From: a virus
Virus record (IMG/VR): IMGVR_UViG_3300025322_000969
Span: 1 to 39,400 of that record
Strand: one strand, 5' to 3'
Length of the DNA: 39,400 nt
Positions 1 through 7,029 of this stretch are shown in pieces; position 1 is the stretch's first letter, and the number at the start of each line of letters is the position of its first letter. The translations under genes were made by a program, and so were the position numbers. A model generated the notes under the pieces. That model saw only the letters and a list, made by a program, of their open reading frames with translations, ran no database searches and was not told the origin of the DNA.

Positions 1-2
1 TG

Positions 3-146
3 AAACAAAGAAAATTTGATGTCAATTGTATAATTTGCTTATTTAATTATAATCGGAAATTAAAAAGTAAGATACACATTCATATTAGACCAGTGAGTGA
101 AGGTGCAGAAATACAAACAAAGAAAGAGTTATTTAATATTATTTAA
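3..146 (+). CDS. C-terminal fragment of unknown protein
   Basis: This is an open frame entering from the left edge and ending at TAA (144-146), giving about 47 codons. The bases tg at 1-2 could be the end of an ATG whose A lies just outside the window, in which case the gene would be a complete small protein. A Cys-x2-Cys pair and two later histidines (residues around 9-30) hint at a small zinc-binding fold, but no family is recognised. Only the open frame and the tidy stop support it. Confidence 0.35.
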   Translation, partial: KQRKFDVNCIICLFNYNRKLKSKIHIHIRPVSEGAEIQTKKELFNII

Positions 147-148
147 CT

Positions 149-196
149 ATGATTAAACCTACTACTGATAAGGGGCAGGGGAAGGGGGTTAATTAG
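149..196 (+). CDS. possible 15-residue leader peptide
   Basis: An ATG at 149 opens a 15-codon frame ending at TAG 194-196. It has no clear Shine-Dalgarno site and a biased composition (Lys, Gly, Thr). It is listed only because its stop abuts the first GCTAGCG box of the structured element at 196, just as the stop of the 17408-18166 gene abuts the second copy at 18167. If translated, a terminating ribosome would disturb that structure. It could equally be chance. The stretch 147-195 also holds the G-run segment 172-188 (runs of 4, 4 and 5 G), which is striking in an AT-rich genome. Confidence 0.2.
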   Translation: MIKPTTDKGQGKGVN

Positions 197-243
197 CTAG
201 CGGTTATTAAGCTGGGAAGTTCGCTAGCGCCCGGCTTAATGAC
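196..243 (+). promoter_or_regulatory. interleaved stem element, copy 1, covering a start codon
   Basis: GCTAGCG at 196-202 is followed at once by a 14-base arm (203-216), a 5-base gap, CGCTAGC (222-228), one G, and the complementary 14-base arm (230-243). The 14-bp stem has two G-U wobbles (205-241 and 213-233), which suggests that pairing matters in RNA. The two GCTAGCG boxes are also mutually complementary, so the pairings are interleaved. The start codon of the 239 gene (239-241) lies inside the 3' arm, and no Shine-Dalgarno site is present. Copy 2 at 18167-18213 has the same architecture with compensating base changes. Confidence 0.75.
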
Positions 244-496
244 AAAAACTGTCTATTATAATTTAAGCGAGATTAATGGACTTCAAACAGACATAATGAG
301 GTTAATTGATGTTTGGGCGCACCACAATAAAACTCCTATACCACTAAAAATAATCAAAGATCAAATGAAAGCGGAGGGGGTAATAGAACCTACAACTATT
401 AAGGCTTTGGGTGTCCTCTTAAAGAAAGGATATATAAGGCGTGCTGTGACTATTTCCAACAAATCGTATTTTGTTATGTTGAGAAAAGTGGTTTGA
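239..496 (+). CDS. small winged-helix-like DNA-binding protein
   Basis: This 85-residue protein has a predicted helix-turn-helix with wing: helices around residues 12-28, 34-45 and 50-64, then a two-strand wing (residues 65-84). The pattern resembles MarR/LexA-like winged-helix domains, so a transcription-regulatory or terminase-accessory role is plausible; no exact family is recognised. Its start codon is buried in the structured element 196-243 and it has no Shine-Dalgarno site, so translation may be controlled by RNA folding. Its TGA stop (494-496) sits inside the TTGACT -35 hexamer of the promoter driving the terminase genes. Confidence 0.6.
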   Translation: MTKTVYYNLSEINGLQTDIMRLIDVWAHHNKTPIPLKIIKDQMKAEGVIEPTTIKALGVLLKKGYIRRAVTISNKSYFVMLRKVV

Positions 497-520
497 CTTA
501 AAATAAACCTACCCTCTACC
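493..520 (+). promoter_or_regulatory. promoter-like site upstream of terminase genes
   Basis: TTGACT (493-498), a 16-base spacer opening with the A-rich block seen at the other sites, then TCTACC (515-520) as a weak -10. It matches the promoter-like family found before other genes here, but this one leaves a leader of roughly 35-40 bases with an AAGGAAG Shine-Dalgarno site (545-551) before the ATG at 564. The -10 is the weakest part of the call. Confidence 0.5.
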
Positions 521-563
521 CTTAACTAAACCAAACTCTTAAAAAAGGAAGAACGGTAAAAAA

Positions 564-1022
564 ATGACCCTCAGACAAAAAGCAGCAATCAAGAAAGTGG
601 TGGAAAACGGTGGAATTGTTAGTAAAGCAATGAGAGATGCTAAATATTCTCCTAAAACCGCAAAAAACCCTAAAAAGCTAACTCAATCTAAAGCGTGGAT
701 GCAACTCATGGAGCAATATATCCCTGATGGTAGCTTACTTAAAAAACATAAGGAAGCCTTAAATGCTACTAAACCAATAGGAGCGCAAATACTTATTGAT
801 AAAGATGGGGAAACTATAAATAAAGAAAATGAAGGTATGATAGAAGTACCGGATCAGGTTGTTAGACTAAAAGCAGTTGAATTAGGATATAGAGTCAAAG
901 GCAAACTTCGACCAGAGGAAGGAGCGAGTATAGAGGCGAAGATACTGGTAATTCCAAGTGAATTGATAAAGAAATATGATACACCAATTACACCAGACAC
1001 AATCAATAGTAGCGCAAGATAA
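564..1022 (+). CDS. terminase small subunit-like protein
   Basis: This 152-residue protein is the likely DNA-recognition subunit of the packaging motor. The first 50 residues look like the N-terminal helix-turn-helix of phage small terminases (basic helices, with Tyr-Ser-Pro-Lys-Thr-Ala around residues 28-33), followed by a helical oligomerisation region. It starts at ATG 564 behind AAGGAAG (545-551). Its 3' end overlaps the large terminase gene by 47 bases. Assignment rests on the helix-turn-helix pattern, size and position directly before the ATPase gene; the sequence is otherwise divergent. Confidence 0.72.
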   Translation: MTLRQKAAIKKVVENGGIVSKAMRDAKYSPKTAKNPKKLTQSKAWMQLMEQYIPDGSLLKKHKEALNATKPIGAQILIDKDGETINKENEGMIEVPDQVVRLKAVELGYRVKGKLRPEEGASIEAKILVIPSELIKKYDTPITPDTINSSAR

Positions 1023-2328
1023 CCATGATTTTAGAATAGTTGATTGTGGTAGGCAGTGGGGCAAGACTACACTCGCAGTCGAAGAGATGAAGGCTTGTGG
1101 ATATTATAAAAAGGTTTATCCAAATGTTCCACACAATGAGATAGCGTATTTTGCAACAACATTCGATCAGGCTAGGAATATTGCATGGGCAATGCTTAAA
1201 GACTCAACCCGCTCCGCATGGGATAGACCTCCAAATGAATCAAGGTTGGAATTATGGTTAAGGACAAAGCATGGTGAATTATCAAGGATTACTTTAAGAG
1301 GGTTTGAGAATATTGAAACAGCAAGAGGTCAACAATTTGATCTATTAGTTATTGATGAAGTAGCTTTTATGAGGAATTGGAAATATGCTTGGCAGTCTAT
1401 TCTTGAACCAACACTAGCTTTTAGAAAAGGAAAAGCGTTATTCATTAGCACTCCACAAGGTTTTAATCACTTCTACGATTTATATAATTTAGGACAAAAA
1501 GAGGATAAATTCTACAAATCATGGAAGTTTACCAGTTACGAAAACCCTTTTCTTGATAAAGAAAGAATAGAGCAGGCTAAACTCACAAGTACACCTGATT
1601 ACTTTGCCCAGGAGTATCTTGCAGACTTCAGAAAATATGCTGGACTTGCTCTTACTCAATTTCAAAGAGAAATACATCTTATTGAAGCATTTGAAGTACC
1701 TAGCGAATGGCAAAGAGGTAGGGGGTTTGATTATGGTTCAAAAGATCCGACTGCCTCACTTAGAATTGCGATTGATAACGATGATAATTGGTTTATTGAA
1801 AGAGCATATAAACAAAAAGAGTCTACAATTCAAGAACACGCAACAACTATACTTGCCCAAGATTATGGATTAGGTTTTATGCCTATATTTGGTGATCCTT
1901 CAGGCGATCAATGGGAGAAGGAGTTTAAACAATATGGACTTAATATAACCCCGGCAAGTAAAGAAACAGGTCAAAACGCTCAAGGATATGTTGCATTTAC
2001 CATTGAAACAATCAACGAAAGGCTTAAACCAATTCCCGGACATACGGTTAATTTACCAAATGGAAAAGTTATAGAAAATGCTCCTAGATTATTTTTCTTA
2101 AATACTCCTGAGGTTATGATGGCAGTCAAAGAAGCGGAGTTATTAAAGTGGAAAGAAACAGCACAAGGACAAACTCTACCAATTTTAGATGAATATGTAG
2201 ATCCTGACGGACATTGTGATTTAATGGCTTGTTTAAGATACTTTGCAGTTAGTTATATAAAACCTAAGCCCATTAACTATAATGATGATCCAGGTGGGGT
2301 CCAGCCATATATTGAAGGCATTGGTTGA
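976..2328 (+). CDS. terL: terminase large subunit (packaging ATPase/nuclease)
   Basis: This 450-residue protein pumps DNA into the prohead and cuts the concatemer. Visible motifs: Walker A GRQWGKT (residues 25-31), Walker B LLVIDE (123-128), coupling motif ISTP (157-160), then an RNase H-like nuclease domain with acidic residues at D252, D307 and the C-terminal His413/Asp415 region. All are in family order at near-standard length. The start at 976 is preferred although it overlaps the small terminase gene by 47 bases, because residues 1-24 match the conserved segment before Walker A in this family. Its TGA stop lies within the -35 hexamer of the portal promoter. Confidence 0.95.
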   Translation: MIHQLHQTQSIVAQDNHDFRIVDCGRQWGKTTLAVEEMKACGYYKKVYPNVPHNEIAYFATTFDQARNIAWAMLKDSTRSAWDRPPNESRLELWLRTKHGELSRITLRGFENIETARGQQFDLLVIDEVAFMRNWKYAWQSILEPTLAFRKGKALFISTPQGFNHFYDLYNLGQKEDKFYKSWKFTSYENPFLDKERIEQAKLTSTPDYFAQEYLADFRKYAGLALTQFQREIHLIEAFEVPSEWQRGRGFDYGSKDPTASLRIAIDNDDNWFIERAYKQKESTIQEHATTILAQDYGLGFMPIFGDPSGDQWEKEFKQYGLNITPASKETGQNAQGYVAFTIETINERLKPIPGHTVNLPNGKVIENAPRLFFLNTPEVMMAVKEAELLKWKETAQGQTLPILDEYVDPDGHCDLMACLRYFAVSYIKPKPINYNDDPGGVQPYIEGIG

Positions 2329-2361
2329 CTATAGATAAAGTATTCCTTTAATCTCTAAATT
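2325..2361 (+). promoter_or_regulatory. leaderless-type promoter for portal gene
   Basis: TTGACT (2325-2330), a 16-base spacer, TTTAAT (2347-2352), C, then 8 bases to the ATG at 2362. Transcription starting about 7 bases after the -10 would begin at or next to the A of the start codon. There is no Shine-Dalgarno site. The upstream terminase stop is embedded in the -35. Confidence 0.65.
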
Positions 2362-4146
2362 ATGGCTGATAATCCAATTGTTGAAGACAATCTTGAGTTG
2401 CAGATGCTCCTAAACATAAAAGAAGAAGGGTATAACTACCGCGAGAGGCGTGAAGAGGATTGGCGGGAGAACTACGAACTCTATAGAGATAAAGTTACAA
2501 TAAATCGCTTAACCCAGCGTCAATCCGTAAACCTCCCCCTAATGAAAACTACTCTAAGGACTTTACTTAAAGATATTGATGATATGCCTATTATTCAATT
2601 TGAGAATTTGGACAACGACAAGCAAGCCGAGTTGTTTCAGAATGAGTTTTGGAAAGTAACACTTGAGCAAAACAACGCTGAGATACAAGATATTGTAGAT
2701 AAAAAGCAGGATTTCTTCTTTGGTAGGACTTTTGACTCATGGCAGATAGAGGATGGTAGGATAATCTTTGATGTTGAAGACCCGGAAGACGTTTTAATTC
2801 CCCGTTTTATGAACCCATATGATATTGATTCTGCTAGATCACTTACCCATATCAATATTTTTAAACCACTTAGCAGCCTTAAGAAAGATCCCGATTATAA
2901 TCAGGATGAGGTTAGAAAGCTGGAGGAGTTCTTTAGGTCACAAATGGGAATAGTTAAGGCTAAAGATAATGAAAATGCCTTGCAACAAAAGAATAAAAAG
3001 ATGGCTGATATGGGGGTTACTGACATAGATGATCCAGTGCTTGGTGAAACCTATGTACAATTAACCATGACTTATGTTTATAGGGATAAAGGAGAGAAAT
3101 GGACTGATAATATAGATGGCAAGAAATATACAACCGAAGATGAGCAAATCTTTCTTTATGTAGAGGCTGAAGAGCAAACTATCTTAATGAAAAAGCCTCA
3201 AGAGAAGATAATCGGAGTAACAAAAGACCACTATTGGAGAAACCACTATAGATACAACACATGGGGTGATGATATAGACAAGCAGGACTTCTGGACTGAT
3301 GGGATAGCGGATATTGTTAGAGTACCTAATAAAGTGCTTAATTCCTGGTTTTCACAGTTAGTTGAAAATAGAACGCTTAGAAACTTTGGTATGCACTACT
3401 ATGATTCATCACTCAAAGCGGAAGGTTTTATACCTAGTACATTTAATCCTGTCCCTTGGGGCTGGTATCCAGTCCCTGGTAAACCTTCAGATGTGCTGCA
3501 AAAGGTAGATATTCCTGATTTATCAGAATCCTTAGATGAGATGGCATATGTAACAACTATGATTGAAAAGGCCACAGGGGCTACAGCCACACAACAGGGA
3601 GTAGAAACTAAAGCTCAAACTACTTTAGGGGAGGTACAACTTGCCCAAGGAGAAGCAAAGGCTAGGACTCAGGGTATGTCTAAGTTCTATACCGATGCTT
3701 GGAAACAAAGGGCTACTAAGTTTCTAAAGCTTATAGAAGCCGCTTCTGACCGCTTGGATGCTGTCAAAATCTACCACCAAGGTAAAAACACTGATAATGT
3801 CTTTGAACGGGAGATAAGCCCTAAAGATTGGATGACAAAGGCAGGATATAGAGTAAAAGTATGGAGCCAGGATGAGAAGAAAGCCAATGATACTGACTCG
3901 CTTACTAAGTTAAACGCTGTTATGATGAATATGGCTGATAATCCTAAACTTAGGGAAGTTTATCAAAGGAAATTGCTTGAGTTTGCAGACTTAAAGCCTG
4001 AAGAAATAACTGAGATCATGCAGTTTGAAGAGCAAAAGCTGATGATGTTAGGTAATGGACAGATGGGACTACCACCTCAAATACCAGGGCCAGGACAACC
4101 ACAGCCTCAAGCTCAGCCTATGATAGGAGGATTCCAAAGTGCTTGA
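2362..4146 (+). CDS. portal protein
   Basis: This 594-residue protein forms the dodecameric ring at the DNA-entry vertex. The N-terminal part is charged and helical with Trp/Tyr-rich segments, the central part matches the P22-type portal wing/stem layout, and the C-terminus ends in a Pro/Gln-rich tail (residues about 570-590). Its place directly after the large terminase, and its size, agree. It starts at ATG 2362, 9 bases after a -10-like TTTAAT with no Shine-Dalgarno site, so the mRNA may be leaderless. An AGGAGG at 4125-4130 inside its 3' end serves the next gene. Confidence 0.88.
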   Translation: MADNPIVEDNLELQMLLNIKEEGYNYRERREEDWRENYELYRDKVTINRLTQRQSVNLPLMKTTLRTLLKDIDDMPIIQFENLDNDKQAELFQNEFWKVTLEQNNAEIQDIVDKKQDFFFGRTFDSWQIEDGRIIFDVEDPEDVLIPRFMNPYDIDSARSLTHINIFKPLSSLKKDPDYNQDEVRKLEEFFRSQMGIVKAKDNENALQQKNKKMADMGVTDIDDPVLGETYVQLTMTYVYRDKGEKWTDNIDGKKYTTEDEQIFLYVEAEEQTILMKKPQEKIIGVTKDHYWRNHYRYNTWGDDIDKQDFWTDGIADIVRVPNKVLNSWFSQLVENRTLRNFGMHYYDSSLKAEGFIPSTFNPVPWGWYPVPGKPSDVLQKVDIPDLSESLDEMAYVTTMIEKATGATATQQGVETKAQTTLGEVQLAQGEAKARTQGMSKFYTDAWKQRATKFLKLIEAASDRLDAVKIYHQGKNTDNVFEREISPKDWMTKAGYRVKVWSQDEKKANDTDSLTKLNAVMMNMADNPKLREVYQRKLLEFADLKPEEITEIMQFEEQKLMMLGNGQMGLPPQIPGPGQPQPQAQPMIGGFQSA

Positions 4147-4450
4147 CGAAATTTTAGAGAAATCAGGGCTTAAATACGAACAATTAACTGCCCTGGAGAA
4201 AGAAACGCTTAATACCTGGATGGATGCCCTCCAAAAAGGCCAGGTAAGTATAGAAAAGGTTAGAGAGTATATTGGTTCAATGAAAGAGGCGGTTGAGCAA
4301 GAACTTACAAAGTTTGACTTAGATCCGAACCAAGACCTATTCTTAAAAGCAAGATTGCGCAATTATATGTTATTGGATGCTTATTTAAGTACACCTGAAA
4401 GAGCTAAGGAGCAGATAGAGAACGCAATTTCCCAAATGGTAAGGAAGTGA
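4139..4450 (+). CDS. hypothetical helical protein after portal
   Basis: This 103-residue protein is predicted almost wholly alpha-helical, with charged amphipathic repeats. It has a GTG start at 4139 set by AGGAGG at 4125-4130 (8-base spacing) and overlaps the portal stop. No family is recognised; its position between portal and scaffold suggests a virion or assembly accessory role, which is inference. The same AGGAGG-plus-8 geometry is used by the apparent AUA starts later in the window, so it is a useful internal standard for this genome's Shine-Dalgarno spacing. Confidence 0.7.
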   Translation: MLDEILEKSGLKYEQLTALEKETLNTWMDALQKGQVSIEKVREYIGSMKEAVEQELTKFDLDPNQDLFLKARLRNYMLLDAYLSTPERAKEQIENAISQMVRK

Positions 4451-4455
4451 TAGAC

Positions 4456-4614
4456 ATGAAACACGGAAAACATAAATTGACATCATCTAAAGCTAAAGAA
4501 ATTCTTAGACATGGATCAGTTAAAGGACATAAATTAACTGCAAAACAAAAGAGATTTATGGGAGCAAGAGCAGGTGTAAGCCTAGTTCGTAGAAGGAAAA
4601 AGAGGAAGGCTTGA
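4456..4614 (+). CDS. 52-residue basic virion-associated protein
   Basis: This short gene (ATG 4456, TGA 4612-4614) encodes 52 residues, about one third Lys/Arg. The middle resembles a motif recurring in small phage head-region proteins: His-Gly-x-Val-(Lys/Arg)-Gly-His-x-Leu-Thr followed by Lys-Gln-(Lys/Arg)-Arg-Phe-x-Gly (residues about 19-36), then a strongly basic tail. That resemblance is from memory of the family and was not searched. It lies 5 bases after the previous stop, and its TGA lies in the -35 hexamer of the next promoter. It may bind DNA or capsid; the function is not known. Confidence 0.65.
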   Translation: MKHGKHKLTSSKAKEILRHGSVKGHKLTAKQKRFMGARAGVSLVRRRKKRKA

Positions 4615-4647
4615 CAGTAGATAAAAAACTTATCTAATCTATAAATA
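4611..4647 (+). promoter_or_regulatory. leaderless-type promoter for 4648 gene
   Basis: TTGACA (4611-4616), a 16-base spacer beginning GTAGATAAAA, TCTAAT (4633-4638), C, TATAAATA (4640-4647), ATG at 4648. It is the best match to the shared pattern in the window. The -35 contains the TGA stop of the preceding gene. A second reading uses TATAAA (4640-4645) as the -10 with a 23-base spacer. Confidence 0.7.
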
Positions 4648-4881
4648 ATGAATCCAGATTTCCAAGAAGTCCTAAATAAAATTCTCGCTAAAACTCCCGA
4701 AGAGCTTAATGAACAGGAAAAAGCCTTCCTAAGAGCCAGAAGTTCATATCTTAAGAAAGCTCAATTAGAAGAATATGATAGTATATTAAATCCTAAACCA
4801 GAAATATATGTTGCTAAAAAGGATAGAGAAACCAAACCTGCTAAAGAGCAGACGGTAAAAGAAAATGTTAACACCAAATAA
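4648..4881 (+). CDS. hypothetical small protein before scaffold
   Basis: This 77-residue, charged, helical protein of unknown function has an N-terminal half that could form two helices and a Lys/Glu-rich, probably disordered C-terminal third. It starts directly after the promoter-like site 4611-4647, so it would be read from a leaderless mRNA. It overlaps the scaffold gene by 17 bases in another frame, which suggests translational coupling. Position suggests head assembly; nothing in the sequence proves it. Confidence 0.6.
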   Translation: MNPDFQEVLNKILAKTPEELNEQEKAFLRARSSYLKKAQLEEYDSILNPKPEIYVAKKDRETKPAKEQTVKENVNTK

Positions 4882-5701
4882 ACCCACACCTGAAGAGTTA
4901 AAAGCCAAAGAAGAGGAAGCAATCAAAGCTGCTGAAGAGTTAGAGGGCAGACAACAGATCCCACCAGACGAGGAAGAGGAAAAAAAAGAAGAACCAACTG
5001 AAGATGCAGGTAATGAACTGGAAGAAGAAGCAGGAGAGGTTGAGGAAGAGGCAGAAGCAGAAGAAGTATCCGAAGAGGTAGAAGAGAAAGAAGCCATCCC
5101 CTCTAAAGAACTCTACAAAAAGAAGTTCTCCGAATCATCAAAGGAAAACCAAAAGATATATGCCAAGAATAGGGTTATCAATAAAGCACTAGCTGATGCC
5201 GAAGATGTTCCTGAACCAACCGAGGAAGAATTGCAGGTAGAGTTTGCTGATTGGGATGTGATGAGTGATACCGAGAGGGTATTTGCCAAAGAGACGGTTA
5301 TATCACGCAATTGGAGAAAGACAATAGCACAAGCCAAGGAACAAGCTACCAGGATTGAGAAATGGAATGAATCAGTAGAAGACTTTGTAAGTGATCCGGT
5401 AACTTTAACTGATAATCCGGAGTTGGAAGGCAAGACCGAAGAGTTTAAAGCTTTTGCCACAGAAGAAGCCAATAACAGTGTGCCATTTAAGCTACTTGTC
5501 TCCGCTTTTTTACATGACCATACTACTAACAAACCAAATAATAAAGGCAGGATGTTTGAAAGAGGCAGTGGTGGTCCCAATGATAAACCACAACCAAAAG
5601 ACGGGTCTATAACTTTGGAAGAAGGCAGAAAATTAAGAGAGACGGATTATAACCGCTGGAAGGAATTACTTGCTGCCGGAAAGATTAAGTCAGATCTTTG
5701 A
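4865..5701 (+). CDS. scaffolding protein
   Basis: This 278-residue protein has a very acidic, Glu-rich N-terminal stretch (residues about 8-75), coiled-coil-like helices (about 80-190) and a basic, Gly/Pro-containing C-terminal region ending in a short helix. Highly charged, helical proteins placed directly before the major capsid gene are typically scaffolds that shape the prohead and then leave or are cleaved. There is no enzymatic motif and no protease domain. It starts at ATG 4865, overlapping the previous gene. Assignment is by composition and order. Confidence 0.72.
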   Translation: MLTPNKPTPEELKAKEEEAIKAAEELEGRQQIPPDEEEEKKEEPTEDAGNELEEEAGEVEEEAEAEEVSEEVEEKEAIPSKELYKKKFSESSKENQKIYAKNRVINKALADAEDVPEPTEEELQVEFADWDVMSDTERVFAKETVISRNWRKTIAQAKEQATRIEKWNESVEDFVSDPVTLTDNPELEGKTEEFKAFATEEANNSVPFKLLVSAFLHDHTTNKPNNKGRMFERGSGGPNDKPQPKDGSITLEEGRKLRETDYNRWKELLAAGKIKSDL

Positions 5702-5726
5702 GGCTATATTGGTCTAAGTTGCCCTA

Positions 5727-5763
5727 TTGACAGTAAGTAAAACTAACAAGTATTCTATAAATA
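5727..5763 (+). promoter_or_regulatory. promoter-like site upstream of capsid gene
   Basis: TTGACA (5727-5732), a 16-base A-rich spacer, AGTATT (5749-5754), C, TATAAATA (5756-5763). It is aligned with the other members, but here the start codon is about 58 bases further on, so a leader with secondary structure would be made. The 23-base TTGACA to TATAAATA distance is identical to that at 4611. Confidence 0.6.
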
Positions 5764-5794
5764 GTTAAAGAAAACTCCTAACGTCCTCGGACAC

Positions 5795-5818
5795 GGTAAA
5801 GCAATCTACAACTTTACC
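5795..5818 (+). promoter_or_regulatory. hairpin immediately before capsid start
   Basis: GGTAAAG (5795-5801) pairs with CTTTACC (5812-5818) around a 10-base loop, leaving 3 bases before the ATG at 5822. No Shine-Dalgarno site is present. A smaller possible stem (GTC/GAC, 5783-5785 with 5790-5792) lies upstream. A leader of this kind could stabilise the mRNA or control initiation; the function is inferred. Confidence 0.5.
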
Positions 5819-5821
5819 AAA

Positions 5822-6928
5822 ATGTCAGCATACGGAACAAAAATAGCAGAAGGTTTTTCCTCAAAGGTCATGCAGTTTGTGTATGATCGAAGTTTAATTG
5901 ACTCTATCGTTAACAGAAACTATGAAGGTGAGATTAACGGAGTAGGCTCTATATTAAATATCCTTGATTTTTCTAAACTCACAGAAAAAACTTATGCAGA
6001 CACAGCTTTAACAGCAGATTCTCTATCAGAAAACAATGGTGCATTAACTATTGACCAATATAAATCTTTTTATTGGAAAGAGAAAACCTTAGCAAAATGG
6101 CTTTCCTACATTAAAAACCCACATCCTTATATAGTTACCCAAGTTGGTAATGAAAGAGCAAAGAACATGGACACATTTGTCTTTGACTTGCATCCCGATG
6201 TTGGTTCAGGGAACAGGGTTGGAACTGATTACACTACAGGAGATGTTGAAGTAGCAGTAACCACAGGAGTTGTAACTGGGAATGGAACCACATTTACAGC
6301 AGCAATGGTAGGCAGGGGATTTAAAGCAACAGGGCATACAACCTGGTATAGAATTAAGACTTACACAAGTGCAACTGAAATTGTAATTGAAGACGACAAA
6401 GATGATGAAGCTTCAGCTTACACAGGTGGGGCAATCGCAGCATCAACAGCATATACCATTGAAGCAGCTACAGTGTTAACAATTACAGCAGCAAATATCT
6501 TGAATAAAGTTGCTACATTAAAAGAAACACTAGATTTAGCAGAGAAAAATGGTTATTCAGCAGTACCGGATTCAGACAGGTTTTTAGTTGCTCCTCCAGA
6601 GTTCTTTACTATCTTAACTCAAGGAACTGGAGTAGTCCTTCATGTAGATGAAGCATACCAGGACTTAGTTAAAAAGGGCTTCATGGGTATGTTGCAAGGT
6701 TTCAAACTCTTTATGAGCAATAGACTTGATGGAGATAATACAGATGGCTACTATCTTTTAGCAGGACACGCTAATTGGGTAACCTTTGCAGAGAAAGTCT
6801 TAGACGCCAGAATGGAAGAGGATTTAATCGGAGACTTTGGAACAGCATACAAAGATTTATTTGTCTATGGAGCTAAAGTGAAAGATATTAATAGACATCA
6901 AGCAGCACTTGGATTCTGGAAATTCTAA
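5822..6928 (+). CDS. major capsid protein
   Basis: This 368-residue protein is the predicted shell subunit, with an HK97-fold pattern: N-arm, long spine-helix region, then a C-terminal half ending in a conserved-looking hydrophobic tail. Residues about 137-215 form a separate all-beta insertion rich in Thr and Gly, of the kind found as a recurring add-on module in phage structural proteins. It follows the scaffold, has its own promoter-like site (5727) and structured leader, and is followed by a terminator, as expected for a highly expressed gene. No Shine-Dalgarno site precedes ATG 5822. The assignment is by order, size and fold pattern. Confidence 0.85.
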   Translation: MSAYGTKIAEGFSSKVMQFVYDRSLIDSIVNRNYEGEINGVGSILNILDFSKLTEKTYADTALTADSLSENNGALTIDQYKSFYWKEKTLAKWLSYIKNPHPYIVTQVGNERAKNMDTFVFDLHPDVGSGNRVGTDYTTGDVEVAVTTGVVTGNGTTFTAAMVGRGFKATGHTTWYRIKTYTSATEIVIEDDKDDEASAYTGGAIAASTAYTIEAATVLTITAANILNKVATLKETLDLAEKNGYSAVPDSDRFLVAPPEFFTILTQGTGVVLHVDEAYQDLVKKGFMGMLQGFKLFMSNRLDGDNTDGYYLLAGHANWVTFAEKVLDARMEEDLIGDFGTAYKDLFVYGAKVKDINRHQAALGFWKF

Positions 6929-6965
6929 AGCTACTTGATGGTAGGATCGCAAAGCCTAAAGCTTG

Positions 6966-7018
6966 AAGCCTAAAGCTATATATAAAAAGCATTTAGGTTT
7001 TGAGATTTAGGCTTTTTT
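6966..7018 (+). terminator. rho-independent-type terminator after capsid gene
   Basis: AAGCCTAAA (6966-6974) pairs with TTTAGGCTT (7006-7014), followed by a T run to 7018. The 31-base loop can form a minor inner hairpin. The arm sequence is duplicated just upstream (about 6952-6962), so an alternative pairing exists. It separates the abundant capsid transcript from the fibre genes. Confidence 0.65.
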
Positions 7019-7029
7019 GATGGAGATAT

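Noticed and set aside
1025-1030. ATG just after the small terminase stop as start of the large terminase
   Set aside because: It is in another frame; the frame with the Walker motifs starts at 976.
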